A DNA stretch of 64,000 bases from NCBI RefSeq assembly GCF_030867095.1, contig NC_081824.1:352692203-352756202 (forward strand), read 5' to 3'. The notes below the pieces were generated by a model. It searched no databases. It was not told the origin of the DNA and saw only the letters and a list, made by a program, of their open reading frames with translations. Positions 45,130-55,172 of this stretch are shown in pieces. A program made the position numbers and the translations under genes. Positions within the stretch are counted from its first letter, which is position 1. The number at the start of each line of letters is the position of its first letter. The DNA is from Alligator mississippiensis. Taxonomy: Eukaryota > Chordata > Crocodylia > Alligatoridae.

Positions 45130-45400
45130 ATGGACTAATAATACTATGCATCAGTCTTAGCATAATTTAGTATTTGTCTGGAGAAAGACACTCAGGGAAG
45201 TCAATTAGAATTAGTGAAAGGTGTAAATTTAAAGTTGTTTAGTTAAATCACATTAAACCTTCATGAAGACACTCTCAGAATTAAAGCAGCCTTACTTTGG
45301 TTTATGTGAGTATGCTCAGTTTGAAGACAATGTACAACCAATACAGTGTGAAAAGAATTAAGCTAAACCAAGTCAAAGGCATTCTGGGGTTGTCAGACAT
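45130..45400. other. Spacer between two related MITEs
   Basis: AT-rich; TTGGTTTATGTGAG at 45298-45311 hints at a further eroded MITE. Nothing firm. Confidence 0.3.
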
Positions 45401-45402
45401 TG

Positions 45403-46165
45403 AGGTATGTCTACATGAGATGCTTTAATGAGCAGTAGACTGATCTACTGTGCAGTAATGTATAATTGTCTACATGTGTGCACTGTTTACTGTGCAGTAC
45501 AATTTGTCTACTGAGAAGCTAGCTACTAGCTTAAATACAGGTAGTAACTAACTGTGCGTGCACGTGTAGATACTGACTGGGAACAAATTTGCTCCTAGTG
45601 AGCCCCAACACTAGGGGGCTACAGGGGATGAGGAACTCACCTGGTCCTGGCACTGCTCAGCTCCTGGCTCTCCCCAGGAGCTGGGAGCCAAAAAGTGCTG
45701 GGACTGGGGAGCAATCTGCTTCTCCACTCAGCCTGGGGCTGGTGCAGAGTAGTCTTGCTTCTAGGGCAGCTCCCAGCCAGCTCTGGGCTGGGTGGGGATT
45801 TCTCTGTACAGCCTGGAGCTGGCCAGAAGCTGTTCTGCTTCTGCAGCAGCTCCCAGCCACCCCCCAGCTGGGCAGGGATTTCCCCAAGCAGCCAGTGGCT
45901 GGCCAGAAGCTGTCCCACTTCTGGGGCAGCTCCCAGCCAGCTCTGAGCTGGGTGGGGGTTTTCTCCCAAAACCTGGGGCTAGCTGGGAACTGTCATGCTT
46001 CTCCCAGAAATCCTCACCCCAGCTAGCCCCTGGCTGCATGGGGAATCCTCGCTGGGCATGGGGCTTGTCCCCATATGCACAAGGCGCCCTGCACAAAACC
46101 CTTTCCCAGGTTTTTGTACTGCACAGTAAGCCGTTATAGCATTAATAGCATGTATAGATGCACCT
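45403..46165. mobile_element. Chompy-like MITE, about 763 bp, with GC-rich core
   Basis: The left end AGGTATGTCTACATGAGATG and the reverse of the right end, AGGTGCATCTATACATGC, belong to the same end family as 44873. Subterminal AGCAGTAGACTGATCTACTG is shared as well. The core (45600-46080) is GC-rich and includes an 80-bp tandem array. No transposase. Confidence 0.65.
45729..46010. repeat. 80-bp tandem repeat, about 3.5 units
   Basis: TCCCAGCCA recurs at exactly 80-bp steps (45771, 45851, 45931) with the accompanying CTGGCCAGAAGCTGT and GCTGGG blocks. Units differ by roughly 10-20%. Confidence 0.85.
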
Positions 46166-46169
46166 TATG

Positions 46170-47725
46170 AGTAGGTTCTGAGGACAAACTCAGAGCAGCC
46201 ACATAGGTGAGCTTCCAGCTTTAAGCTTGTTAGCAGGAGGCAGGCATGCTTGGCCACCTGCTCCCTAGCACATGCTGCTGATGCAGTATAGACAAACATT
46301 TCCATTCCAAATAAGAGCATGCACACAGGAATTTAATGTGGTTTATCTAACATCTTTAAAAGTGAATACAAATTGACTTACTTGAGTGCCCGCATGTAGA
46401 CAAGTTCTCAGTTAGGTTCTCCTGAAAAAGAAAAATAAGCATTGTTTAAACTGAAAAATTCAGAAGTGATCTGTATCTACCATGAACATGAGAGAGAGAT
46501 GTTTGGGGGTTGTGATTGTTTAGCTAGGGGAGCTCAGAAGTCGTGAGGGGAAAATCAGGGCATATTTACTAACAGCAAACATTTTACAATATTTTTTCCT
46601 GTAAAAGTTAGCAGAGTTTTTAATTAAATGGCATGGGCTGTTTAGTTATCCCTTAAAGAGTTAATGTTTCTAATTTGAAGACAGTATTCAGCCATTACAA
46701 TGTAAAACAATAGGAAAATATTCTTGCTTTAATTGTAAATCTCCATGCAACCTCCTCCAGGGACCTGCTCCCAGCCCCTCCATAATATATTAGTAAGACT
46801 TGACTTTCAAGGACACCTATAAATAGATGACAACTAGGTTATTATAAATACTTTATAAATGCTAATTATTTTATAAATAGCAGTGTGCACATCTAGTGAC
46901 TTTTGTGTAATGTTAACAAATGTTACCTACAATTAAATAGCTTACTAATAATTCAGAGCTGGGGAAAGTTATCAAAAGGGTGCCTTTTAAAATTCTTAAG
47001 TGAGAATTGAGGACATGTGTGTTTAAAGACAGGCCTGCAAAAAGTATTGTTGTGAGAATGTAATGTATTTATAAAGCTCAAAAGGGTGTGCTCTGTGAAG
47101 GTATTGATAGGCAGGCTGTCCTTTTTTCAAGTCTTATCTTCAGGGCAGCAGAGCTGAAATGCGCCAAACACTTCTTGTGTTCGATGCTGATTGCATCAGT
47201 ACAATTTTCTCTGAGATTTATGGCCGTGTAAATGAAAGCAGTGGGCATTCGATCTTATTGTCTCGTAATATTTAAAATATTTGTTAGATTAACTGATTGC
47301 TTAAATGTTTTTATTCTTATCACATCTTTGGTGCCAAAACTTCACTGATCAACAAAAGGATGCTGGCTAGGGTGATAACAAAGTGGCTGCTACCAAATGC
47401 AAGAGATGCAGGTTCAGGAGAGACTTCAGGAGTCTTGCTACCACAGCCAGGAAAGTGCAGATCAAGTGCACATGCAAGTAACTTTCCTGGTCTCAAAAGG
47501 AAGTCCAAAAAGATATAAATGTATTAACGTTGAGGAAATGCATATGCATGCATTCAAATACACATATACACATACACTCTGAGATGCTGCCTAATTTATG
47601 GACAGAAGAGTATCAGAAATATAGAAGACACTGGGAATATTGACTGACTAAAACTGTGCTGGAGTATACAAGAGGATAGGCTGAGTATTGCCCAGGCTCT
47701 GATGGCAAAAATGTTCTAATAGAAT
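46170..47725. other. Mostly single-copy-like DNA; possible conserved noncoding part at 47140-47290
   Basis: GCCCGCATGTAGACAAG at 46388-46404 resembles a lone MITE end. 47140-47290 keeps CpGs in an AT-rich setting (GATGCTGATTGCATCAG palindrome at 47183-47199, ATTCGATCTTATTGTCTCG at 47248-47266), which is unusual here. No gene seen. Confidence 0.35.
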
Positions 47726-47734
47726 GTTTTAGGC

Positions 47735-48005
47735 CAGAAGTGTCAAACTCACCTACCCTCCAGGCTGGATTGAGGAAATATGGTTCCCTGTGGATCAGAT
47801 CCAGACCCCCTGGGGCAAGTGTTAGCAGCTATGGAGGCTAATGGAGCTGTTGCTCCCCAGCTGCCACAGATACACATCCCCAAGGGGGCCCATTGCCCCA
47901 GGTTTTGACAGTAGGGCCTGCCTCGTGCTTGGCCTACCCCCAAATTCTCAGCCCCTCTATAAGCTCTGTGGCACAGCTCTGTGGGCCTTAAGTTTGATAC
48001 CCCTA
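47735..48005. mobile_element. hAT MITE, 271 bp
   Basis: The ends CAGAAGTGTCAAACTCA and TTAAGTTTGATACCCCTA are inverted repeats. The duplication is TTTTAGGC (47727-47734) and TTTTAAGC (48006-48013), one mismatch. Confidence 0.85.
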
Positions 48006-48589
48006 TTTTAAGCTAATGGTACTATATTCTGTTCTGTTACACCAGCCCAAATCCAATTCCGTTTCATGGGAGTCTGTGGAATCACTCTATATTCTCAGAA
48101 TCTAGACCATAGGTTTTGCATACGGGAGAATGTTATTGTTGTATTTATTCTCATGGTTCTTGGTTTAAAGCCCTTTGTGATGTGGCAGGCTGGCCGGTGG
48201 GCTCACCACTTAGCTTGAGCCTGAAGGGCTCAGGCTCCATTGGTTGAGACAGTTTTTCCTTCCCTACCAACCAGGGGAAGGCAGAGAGAAGGAAGCCCCA
48301 CCCTGACCTAGGGGTGATGTGAAAGAGAGGTCCTGAAAGGGAACTAACCCCTCAGGCTTCCTCATTGGTCCATTCCCAGTCTGGGGCACAGCCTCCAGAG
48401 GGAATAAAAGCCCATGTGCTGAGCACGTGGGCAGCTTTGATCAGAGACTATGCAGAGGGCTGTAGAAGAGGCTGGTTGAGCTGAACAGTGTGACACAGCA
48501 GTTGCCCCAAAGGAGCCCAGAACACGCCTCCATCAACCGGGGAAGCAGCAAGCGGCTGCGTCCCAGCGCCACCATGGATGGAGCCGTGG

Positions 48590-49030
48590 TGTCAGTGCAT
48601 GGGTCAGTGTACAGAGGGTCTGGGAGCAGACAAGACCCCAGCGGCTGCACGAGGTAGTGCGGGTCTCCAACCCTGCACAAGACAGGAATGATTGGTGCAT
48701 GGAGGGTCCGGGAGTGGACAGGACCTCAGCAGCTGCACAAGGCAGCATGGGTCTCCAACCCTGAATGAGGCAGGAATGATGGTACACTGAGTGGTACACA
48801 GGGCTGGTGAAGAGCTGACGGAGCCCTGGCAGCTGCATGAAGCAGCATGGGTCCCCAACCCTGCTTGAGGCAGGTCCTTGGCCACTGGGGCATAGATCGG
48901 TGCACAGGGCCATAGAGCTGACAGGTCGCCGTGGCTGCATGAAGCAGCATGGATTCCAGGGCACAGGGCAGTGCACAATGGACTGAGAGAGGGCTGATAG
49001 TCCCCAGTGGCTGCACAGGACAACTCGGGC
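48590..49030 (+). repeat. Tandem array of about 76-102-bp units inside the LTR
   Basis: The anchor G-Y-R-GCTGCAY-R-A occurs at 48641, 48729, 48829, 48931 and 49007, followed in most units by AGCATGGGTCTCCAACCCTG or a close variant and a CAGGAATGAT or CAGGTCC spacer. Spacing is 88, 100, 102 and 76 bases. It lies just downstream of the TATA-like box, where an LTR transcript would begin. Confidence 0.85.
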
Positions 49031-49599
49031 CTTCCTGCCATGAGCAACGACCAGATGGGTCAACCACCCCTGCAAGGAAGGATGCTGGGAGTCGTGAGTT
49101 ACACAGGGAAAGGGGATTCCTACAGGGCCCCTGTTTGTTAAGGGCGGTGTCATGGTTATGGGCCCCTCCTAGTTGAGCCATTTGGGAAAGGGTAATGATG
49201 TTCTATTAGGTAATTGGATCTTTCCCTAGGTTGCCATTTCTTCTGCAGGCATAACTGCTGTGCCATTGGTTGTGGTCTGGTTATTTATGCCATTGGCATT
49301 CTGTTTGTAATATTGCGTCCTTATTGTTGCTATATGAGAGTACGCTGTTTATGTCTGAATCTATTGTATTGGTTATTTTTGCACATGTGATGTAACCTTA
49401 TTGTGTTCTGTTCAATTATTGTCCTGTCACCGCCAAGTATTTCTGTCATTGAATTGATCATTAACCTGTGTTTTGTTATTGAGTGCTTCTTCACCTATTG
49501 AGGGGCAGGGGCTGCACACTAAACAGGAGGCCACAGAGGAATAGGCCTGTGCCTAAGATAAGGGTGAATAAGAGCTATTGTTGGTATAGATTTATATCT

Positions 49600-49660
49600 G
49601 TAAATAATGTGTGTGTATGTATGTGTATATAAATATATATAGAGAGAGAGAACTATTTAT
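49600..49660. repeat. TG/TA/GA low-complexity tract
   Basis: TGTGTGTATGTATGTG, TATAAATATATATA and AGAGAGAGAG run together in the T-rich part of the LTR region. Confidence 0.9.
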
Positions 49661-49849
49661 ATGTAAGTTTATGGTGATAAGTTTTATGTTGTGTTGTAAA
49701 ATTAAACCTGCAAATAGTTAAGTATCACTGGGTGTTCTGGTCTCAGCTTTAGTTCTGTAGGTAAAAGAGGTGAGCTGGCCTGCAGCTAAACCACCATGCT
49801 CCCACAGCGTTCCCACACCTGCTGACATCCCTTCAATTGGACAGGGGTT

Positions 49850-50840
49850 ACATTGTGTTCTCTGCAGTTGCAGTACCAATCTTGCAGTAGTAACCATCTC
49901 AGGTTATGACTTGGTTTTTGAGGTCTGTTCAGTCTACAGAGTTCCCAGAGGGCAGGTCTTCCAGGAACACATCTGTGACAAACCAAGTGATGCTTGTGAC
50001 TCACTGGATGAACATTTTTAGGTGGATTTTGCAGACTTTGCTGAACTCCATGCTATACTGCTTGCAGAACCCAACTAGTTTAAAACTGGCTTGGGTATGT
50101 CTACATGAGAAAGAGGGGAGAGACAGAGAGGCTATCACCAATACCTATGTACGTATTTTATGTATGTGGTATTTTTAGTTTAATAGTTACAAGGATATTA
50201 CTGTTGACTTTCCCCAGCTGCCACTGATCAAGCCTGTAAATAAAGGCTACTTCCTGATAATATTTCTGACACAGAGGGTCTTGAAAAGGTAACTGAAGAA
50301 GAAAATCTTTTGCAGGTCAGTTCACAGAGGGGGTATTCCATAAGCTAGGCTGATGTGGAGAAAAATGAAGACATCAGTGGGGGAAGAAGACATCAAGGGG
50401 GAAGAAGTTAGTCAGGATTGGCATCCTGACCAAATGAAAGAGAGGACAGTGTGTAAGAGACAAGAGCACATCAGTAGGCAAGGACTTATGATTAGGACCT
50501 TCAATATTAAGGTAAACTTTTGATTTTGATAGAGTAGAAGAAAGATGGATTAAAAAATGGATGATGTGGTGAAAGTGCTGGGCAAGGAAAATGATGATAG
50601 TAGTTTCTCTATAAAATTGTAATCCTGACCCATCTTACTATTTAATTTTCTATGTATTGTTTCATGATTGTCTGGGGTTTCCACAAAGTTTATTCATTCG
50701 TATTGGAAGTGACTCAAATATTTTTCTTCTCCTTGCTTGTAATGCTTTGTAATACTTTTAACACTTTCTCCTATCCATACAAAATGCCTGATGTTTTCTA
50801 ACAAAGAGTGTGAGTTCCAGTGACAGATAATATCCTTTGG
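49850..50840. other. Unassigned DNA with a lone MITE end
   Basis: GGGTATGTCTACATGAGA at 50093-50110 matches the left end of the MITE at 45403. No partner end is visible downstream. Otherwise nothing recognised. Confidence 0.45.
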
Positions 50841-50849
50841 TCGCCAATG

Positions 50850-50940
50850 GTAGCAGGTGCTGGATTTGATGATTTGTGATATCCCTTCCAATCTTATGTT
50901 TATAATATTATCTTTCCTAGTTTCATGATTCAACATTCTA
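50850..50940 (+). mobile_element. CR1 3' tail, eroded
   Basis: GGTGCTGGATTTGATGATTT, GTGATATCCCTTCCAATC and TTATGTTTATAAT followed by TTTCATGATTC follow the CR1 end (GGACTTGATGATC...CCCTTCCAA.CTTATG...ATGATTC). Confidence 0.6.
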
Positions 50941-50944
50941 TCTG

Positions 50945-51770
50945 CATTTCAAATAATCTAGGCTATATTTTACTGTACTATACTACATTGTACAAATGTG
51001 GTCCGTTTCAATGTGTATAAAAGATATAGTATTGTATATAAGTACTTGAACTTAATTTCCAACATGCCTGTCACACTTGAATGTCATCAATGATTAAGTG
51101 TTAAGCTTCATTATGTCATTGCACACAATCAAATTCCTTACCCAAGGGGAGAAAACTGATTTTTAAATCCTAAACATTTTACAAAATGCCTATATGTTGT
51201 TGTGGCTGACTACATATTTTTTTTAATCTACTGGAGAAAAAAAACTAGCCATAGTGTGCAATATCAAGCCAAGCAGGTTTCATCCATATGAATCAATATC
51301 ACCCAGAGCAAATTTGTATTGTGACATTTGATTTTACCTGTGAGAATCTGAATTTCATAGTTCAAATACTTTTGGATCCTATCCAGTAGTATTGTGGACA
51401 TCAATAATATAATTTTAAATATATTTTTTCTGTAAGTGTCATAGTGGACCAGAATTTGAACAGACAAGTTTACTTGCAAACAGGGTTAGAGAACTTTCAA
51501 AATACTACTTTCAAATCTCTTAACAACTCCTTTTCTAAATATTATAATAAATAGTTTTAAAAGCAATTTGAAATTATTACTATTATTTCTTGAACTATAC
51601 TTGATTCTACAGTTCTTAATTAAATTAAATAATCCCATTGATTACAAAATAGTAAAAAAAAAAAAGAATTATCTGAAACTGTTGACTTCAGAAGATCCTC
51701 TCATATGAATAAGAACTGTTCATGTGAGTAAGGGTTTAGTGAACGTAGTTATTAGCATTATTAATAGGAA
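50945..51770. other. AT-rich unassigned DNA
   Basis: Nothing recognised; short polyA run at 51653-51664. Confidence 0.4.
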
Positions 51771-51779
51771 CTTACCTAA

Positions 51780-52040
51780 ATTGTGGTTTTTTGGATTTCT
51801 CAGAAACTGTGAAAAACAGCGGTGTCTACAATTGCTGCAATCACTAAAAATTTGTCATTGGTCACAATTTCCCATGAAAATAACCAAAAAAAAAACCAAA
51901 CAAAAAAACTCTGTGGTAGTGGGGTAGACTGAGTGAAGCCACCCTCTGCTGATTGGTAGCAAGAGGCAGGGCCACTGGGGCCCCTCTGCCAATCAATGGT
52001 GAGCGGCCCATGAAAAATCTGTTGTCTCCCTGGAATTTAG
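51780..52040 (-). mobile_element. Relic related to the hAT MITE at 7447
   Basis: In reverse, GGGAAATTGTGACCAATGAC (51852-51871) aligns with GGGAAATCGTGGCCGATGCC at 7750-7769. GCTGATTGG.. GGGCC blocks at 51946-51990 also recall 7561-7580. Borders not found. Confidence 0.4.
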
Positions 52041-52278
52041 GTTGTCTTGCCTAATTGTTAGACCAAATCCAGAAGCCTTTATTGAGTCTTATGGGAAATA
52101 AGATTTTATTTTATGCTAACTTTCATGTTATGAACCTAAACTTATTTAATGTGAAATACAAAATTTCATTTTGTGCATAATGATATGTAGTAAGTTGAGG
52201 GGCAGGCAATACCTACAGCATAGATCTGGTAGTGTTGGAGTGATGTTATGGCCATGATTCTCCAGGATTAATATGAGA

Positions 52279-52456
52279 GGCAACAATTTTTTTAGAGTAG
52301 TTATTTTATTTGACCAGCTGCATGTTTGGGATAAGTTAGACAAGTTTCTGAATGCTCAGACCTGATGAATGCCTTGCATTCAAAAGTTTGTCTAACTTTA
52401 TCCTAACCATGCAGACATGGTTCAATAAAATATATAATCCAAAAAAATCTTTGCCT
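52279..52456. mobile_element. Fold-back repeat, about 178 bp
   Basis: The two halves are inverted copies: GGCAACAATTTTTTTAGA..TTATTTTATTTGACCA on the left and, in reverse, GGCAAAGATTTTTTTGGA..TATTTTATTGAACCA on the right; GGATAAGTTAGACAAG pairs with CTTTGTCTAACTTTATCC-type sequence, and GAATG with CATTC near the centre. This is a known type of common sauropsid repeat (left arm also at 36328). Confidence 0.7.
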
Positions 52457-52459
52457 ACA

Positions 52460-53315
52460 TCATAGATGGAATTCTAAAGGACTGGGACTGTACAAGCTCC
52501 GGATAAGGAAAAAAAATATGAACCGAGAGGAATTAAATTTTAATAAAGCAGAATATAATTGCTTCTAGGAGAAATAGCAGATGTAAAATTAACTGTTGCA
52601 TGTAATAATATGGCACTGTCTTAATTGTGGAGCTTGTGACCATGGAAACTCCTGGTCCTCTCACATTTATCCCAAGACATAGGACAGTGCCTTCTAAATG
52701 GCTGTGCCAATGAGAGACATAAGCTGCTGATGTGCCTATTGTACCTATGTCAGTAGTTGGTCACAGTTTATGTTATATGGGCACAGTTTACATTATATGG
52801 CTGCATCAGACATGATTAAAATGTTCAGAGATACAGTATGCATGTCCTCATCTTTGTAAGAAAAATGGAGTTATGCAGATATGTATAATGTTTTATTTAT
52901 AAAGAGCCATCTTTAGAATCAGTTTTCATTTTTGTCTCCTTCTCTTCTTCTCTCATTGGATTTTCTGCCCTCCTTTTTCCCATTCTGTTCCCTCATGGCA
53001 CTATTGTGTCCCTTCACATTGTTTTTTGTTTTAGTTGAGTTTAGATGTGCCAGTGGGCTGAGCCCAGGGGATTGACTGAACAATGGCATTGCCTGCAGTG
53101 GGAGGGTGAGTGGGGAGGGGGATGCTGTGCCAAGACTCACTGATTATAAAGAGGTGTTGCCTCAGTTAAGCCATTTATGCTTCATGTGAAAATATATCAG
53201 CAGGTTAAGGGGAGGTGGGGGGTGTCCAAAGCTTTAATGCCTGCCCAGTGCTGGATAGCATTCCACTACCAGTATGGGGGATTCTGTTCCACCGCCAGAA
53301 GCAGACTCAATTCAG
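52460..53315. other. Unassigned DNA
   Basis: No gene seen. A TTATATGG-type repeat (CACAGTTTATGTTATATGG / CACAGTTTACATTATATGG) is tandem at 52763-52800. Confidence 0.4.
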
Positions 53316-53321
53316 GCTCAG

Positions 53322-53560
53322 TGAGCCTTTTTTAATATGATGAACTAAATAAATATGGCCAAAACAGGTAAGACTGTCCAAGGATAAACACCAGGTTTGG
53401 GGTTTGATATCTTGTGTCCATTTATAGATCCTGTCCTGATCCAGTGGCAGCTTGTTGCATAGGGCAATGCCATATTTTTCATTCTTGCCAGGACCAGCAC
53501 AGCTTTTCCCAATTGCTTGTTGGAGAAAGCTTTTGTGATTTCATCAGGCCATCAAGGATC
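53322..53560 (-). mobile_element. Possible LINE relic sharing a block with 56110
   Basis: CCTTTTTTAATATGATGAAC followed by AATATGGCCAAAA recurs at 56107-56147 with few changes. The rest is T-rich on plus and might be minus-strand coding in origin, but no family motif is certain. Confidence 0.3.
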
Positions 53561-53574
53561 ATAAACAACGTGTA

Positions 53575-53800
53575 GGGGAATTATGGGGGGGCACATGCTC
53601 CCCCGAAAGGGCCGCTGCCACTGCCAACACCTGCGGGAGCTTGCCAGCTCCGGCCCCGCTGCCGATGCTGATGTTGGCGCCTGCAGGAGCTCACCAGCTC
53701 TGGCCCTGCCACTGACACCAACAGTGGTGCCTGCAAGAGCTCCCCAGCTCTGCCTCCACCACCAATGGTGGCACCTGCGGTTGCCCTCTAGACTTGGGAG
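53575..53800. repeat. GC-rich repeat with GAGCTYRCCAGCTC units
   Basis: A unit of about 48-54 bp is repeated (GGGAGCTTGCCAGCTC, AGGAGCTCACCAGCTC, AAGAGCTCCCCAGCTC, each followed by TGGCC..GCC..GA and a GGTGCCTGC). Each unit has a self-complementary GAGCT..AGCTC core. The start GGGGGGCACATGCTCCCC resembles the repeat at 25004. Confidence 0.6.
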
Positions 53801-53804
53801 GCAC

Positions 53805-54255
53805 CAGTCGCCCATGTCAGGGATAGAGTCCCTGGCATGGCAAATATTGAAATGAGTCTGTGCCACAGCAACAACTCTTGATTGATGCTGTCTCTTCCCA
53901 CCCGTAGTTAGTGGTCACCAATTCCCTTTGTGAAAAGAGTTTGGTCTAATTTTGCATATTTCACAGTACCGAGGTGATCAACTAGACTAGTGGGATCGTT
54001 CCCTGCAGGGATCTGCTGGTTTGTTTTGTTTTGTCCAGTGATTTATATTTTGATACATCAGGTACAGGTCTAGTATCTTGATTGCTTTTTCATTTTAAAT
54101 AACTACCTTGCGCAGCTGATTAGATAGTTGGACTTGTTTGTTCTGGTAGATAATGATTACTAGAAGTGGGTCAGGTTCCATTATTATTTTTTATCCTTTG
54201 TTGCTTTACTGTAAAGGAAGACATTTGCTATTTGGGTTAATATGGCATCTGAAGG
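53805..54255. other. Unassigned DNA
   Basis: Nothing recognised. Confidence 0.4.
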
Positions 54256-54261
54256 GAGATG

Positions 54262-54418
54262 CCAAATCTGTTAAGTTTGATACTATATTCAACCAGGTTT
54301 ATCTCAAACAGACTTAGGCCATTTTGAAACTGGTTTATGTGCATGGTCTGTTCCGTTCCAGGTTTAAACCAGTTTCTGATCACTTAAACCAGTTTATGTG
54401 TAGTGTCTGTCCCTAGCC
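54262..54418 (+). mobile_element. Harbinger-like MITE, family H1, right part
   Basis: GTTTGATACTATATTCAACC, GGCCATTTTGAAACTGG, GGTTTAAACCAGTTTCTGAT and TGTCCCTAGCC match the ends of the copies at 13477 and 22074. The left part is missing. It stands exactly against CR1 sequence. Confidence 0.7.
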
Positions 54419-54540
54419 CAGGAGGTCATCTAGTCCAACCCCCTGCTCAAAGCAGGACCTTTCCCAACTAGATTATCCCAGTCAAGGCTTTGTCTAGCTG
54501 GGCCTTAAAAACCTCCAAGGATGGAGATTCCACAGTCTTT
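54419..54540 (-). mobile_element. CR1 LINE 3' region, minus strand, interrupted
   Basis: GAGGTCATCTAGTCCAACCC, CTGCTCAAAGCAGGACC and CCAAGGATGGAGATTCCACA are the reverse of the CR1 3' region. It is cut at about 54545 by a hAT MITE, and GAGTTTATTCCATGCT at 54934-54949 appears to continue it. Confidence 0.8.
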
Positions 54541-54544
54541 CTGG

Positions 54545-54924
54545 AGATGGAGATTCTGCAATGTGTGGGGTGTGATCCAGTGTGCCAGATCCAACCCTAT
54601 GCCAGTCTGCCCCCACATGCCTGGATCTAGCTGTGCTCCACCCTGACCTTGCACACTGGATGTGGTAGCAGCCTGACCTCTACATGTGGCCCACCCCTGA
54701 GCACTGGATGTAGCAATAGAGGAACCACACATATTGGCTGGCACAATTTAGCATGAAGGACCATATTATCCAGCCCATGGGCATACCTACAGGTCTGGAG
54801 ATTTGGCAACAGGGGAACAGCAATTAATGCTGCCACCGGTCTCCCAGCTCCAAATTTCCAAATTCATGTGGAACCTTGCAGGCCAGATGACACTGCTCCA
54901 TGCACCAGAGGTTGAGCATCACTG
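54545..54924. mobile_element. hAT MITE inside CR1, reverse relative of 24415
   Basis: The right end GGTTGAGCATCACTG (54910-54924), read in reverse as CAGTGATGCTCAACC, matches the left end CAGTGGTGCTCAA at 24415, and both continue into GGTGCATGG. The left border is blurred, so no duplication can be shown. CR1 sequence lies on both sides. Confidence 0.6.
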
Positions 54925-54964
54925 ATTTAGAGAGTTTATTCCATGCTATATAATTTGTTATGGT

Positions 54965-55165
54965 TGGGCCCCAGGCTTCAATCACATCTGATACAATCTT
55001 TGGGATTATACTCTCAATTTTATTGTTTGCTTACTATGTAGCACATACTTCTTGTGATGCTTCTGCAGCTATCTGGAAGTTCCACAATGCATTTATTATG
55101 AAGTACAAGTTATTTAGCATACTCTCAATCTCTAGAATATTTTCCATTACAGTTTTGTTGGTTTG
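54965..55165. other. Unassigned DNA
   Basis: Nothing recognised. Confidence 0.4.
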
Positions 55166-55172
55166 GAGATCC

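Larger units (their letters stand above)
48181..49815 (+). mobile_element. Long LTR, right border uncertain
   Basis: It begins TGTGGCAGGC. A promoter-like region follows: CCTCATTGGTCC (CCAAT-type, 48361) and GGGAATAAAAGCCC (TATA-type, 48399). A tandem array occupies 48590-49016, and a T-rich part with AAAATTAAACC (49697) precedes a U5-like stretch ending in CCCACA near 49805 or 49816. A different right border is possible at 49385, where GCACA is followed by TGTGA, identical to the pentamer before 48181; that gives a 1205-bp LTR with a perfect duplication. No internal retroelement genes are seen, so it is a solo LTR of a Gypsy-like element or endogenous retrovirus. Confidence 0.5.
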
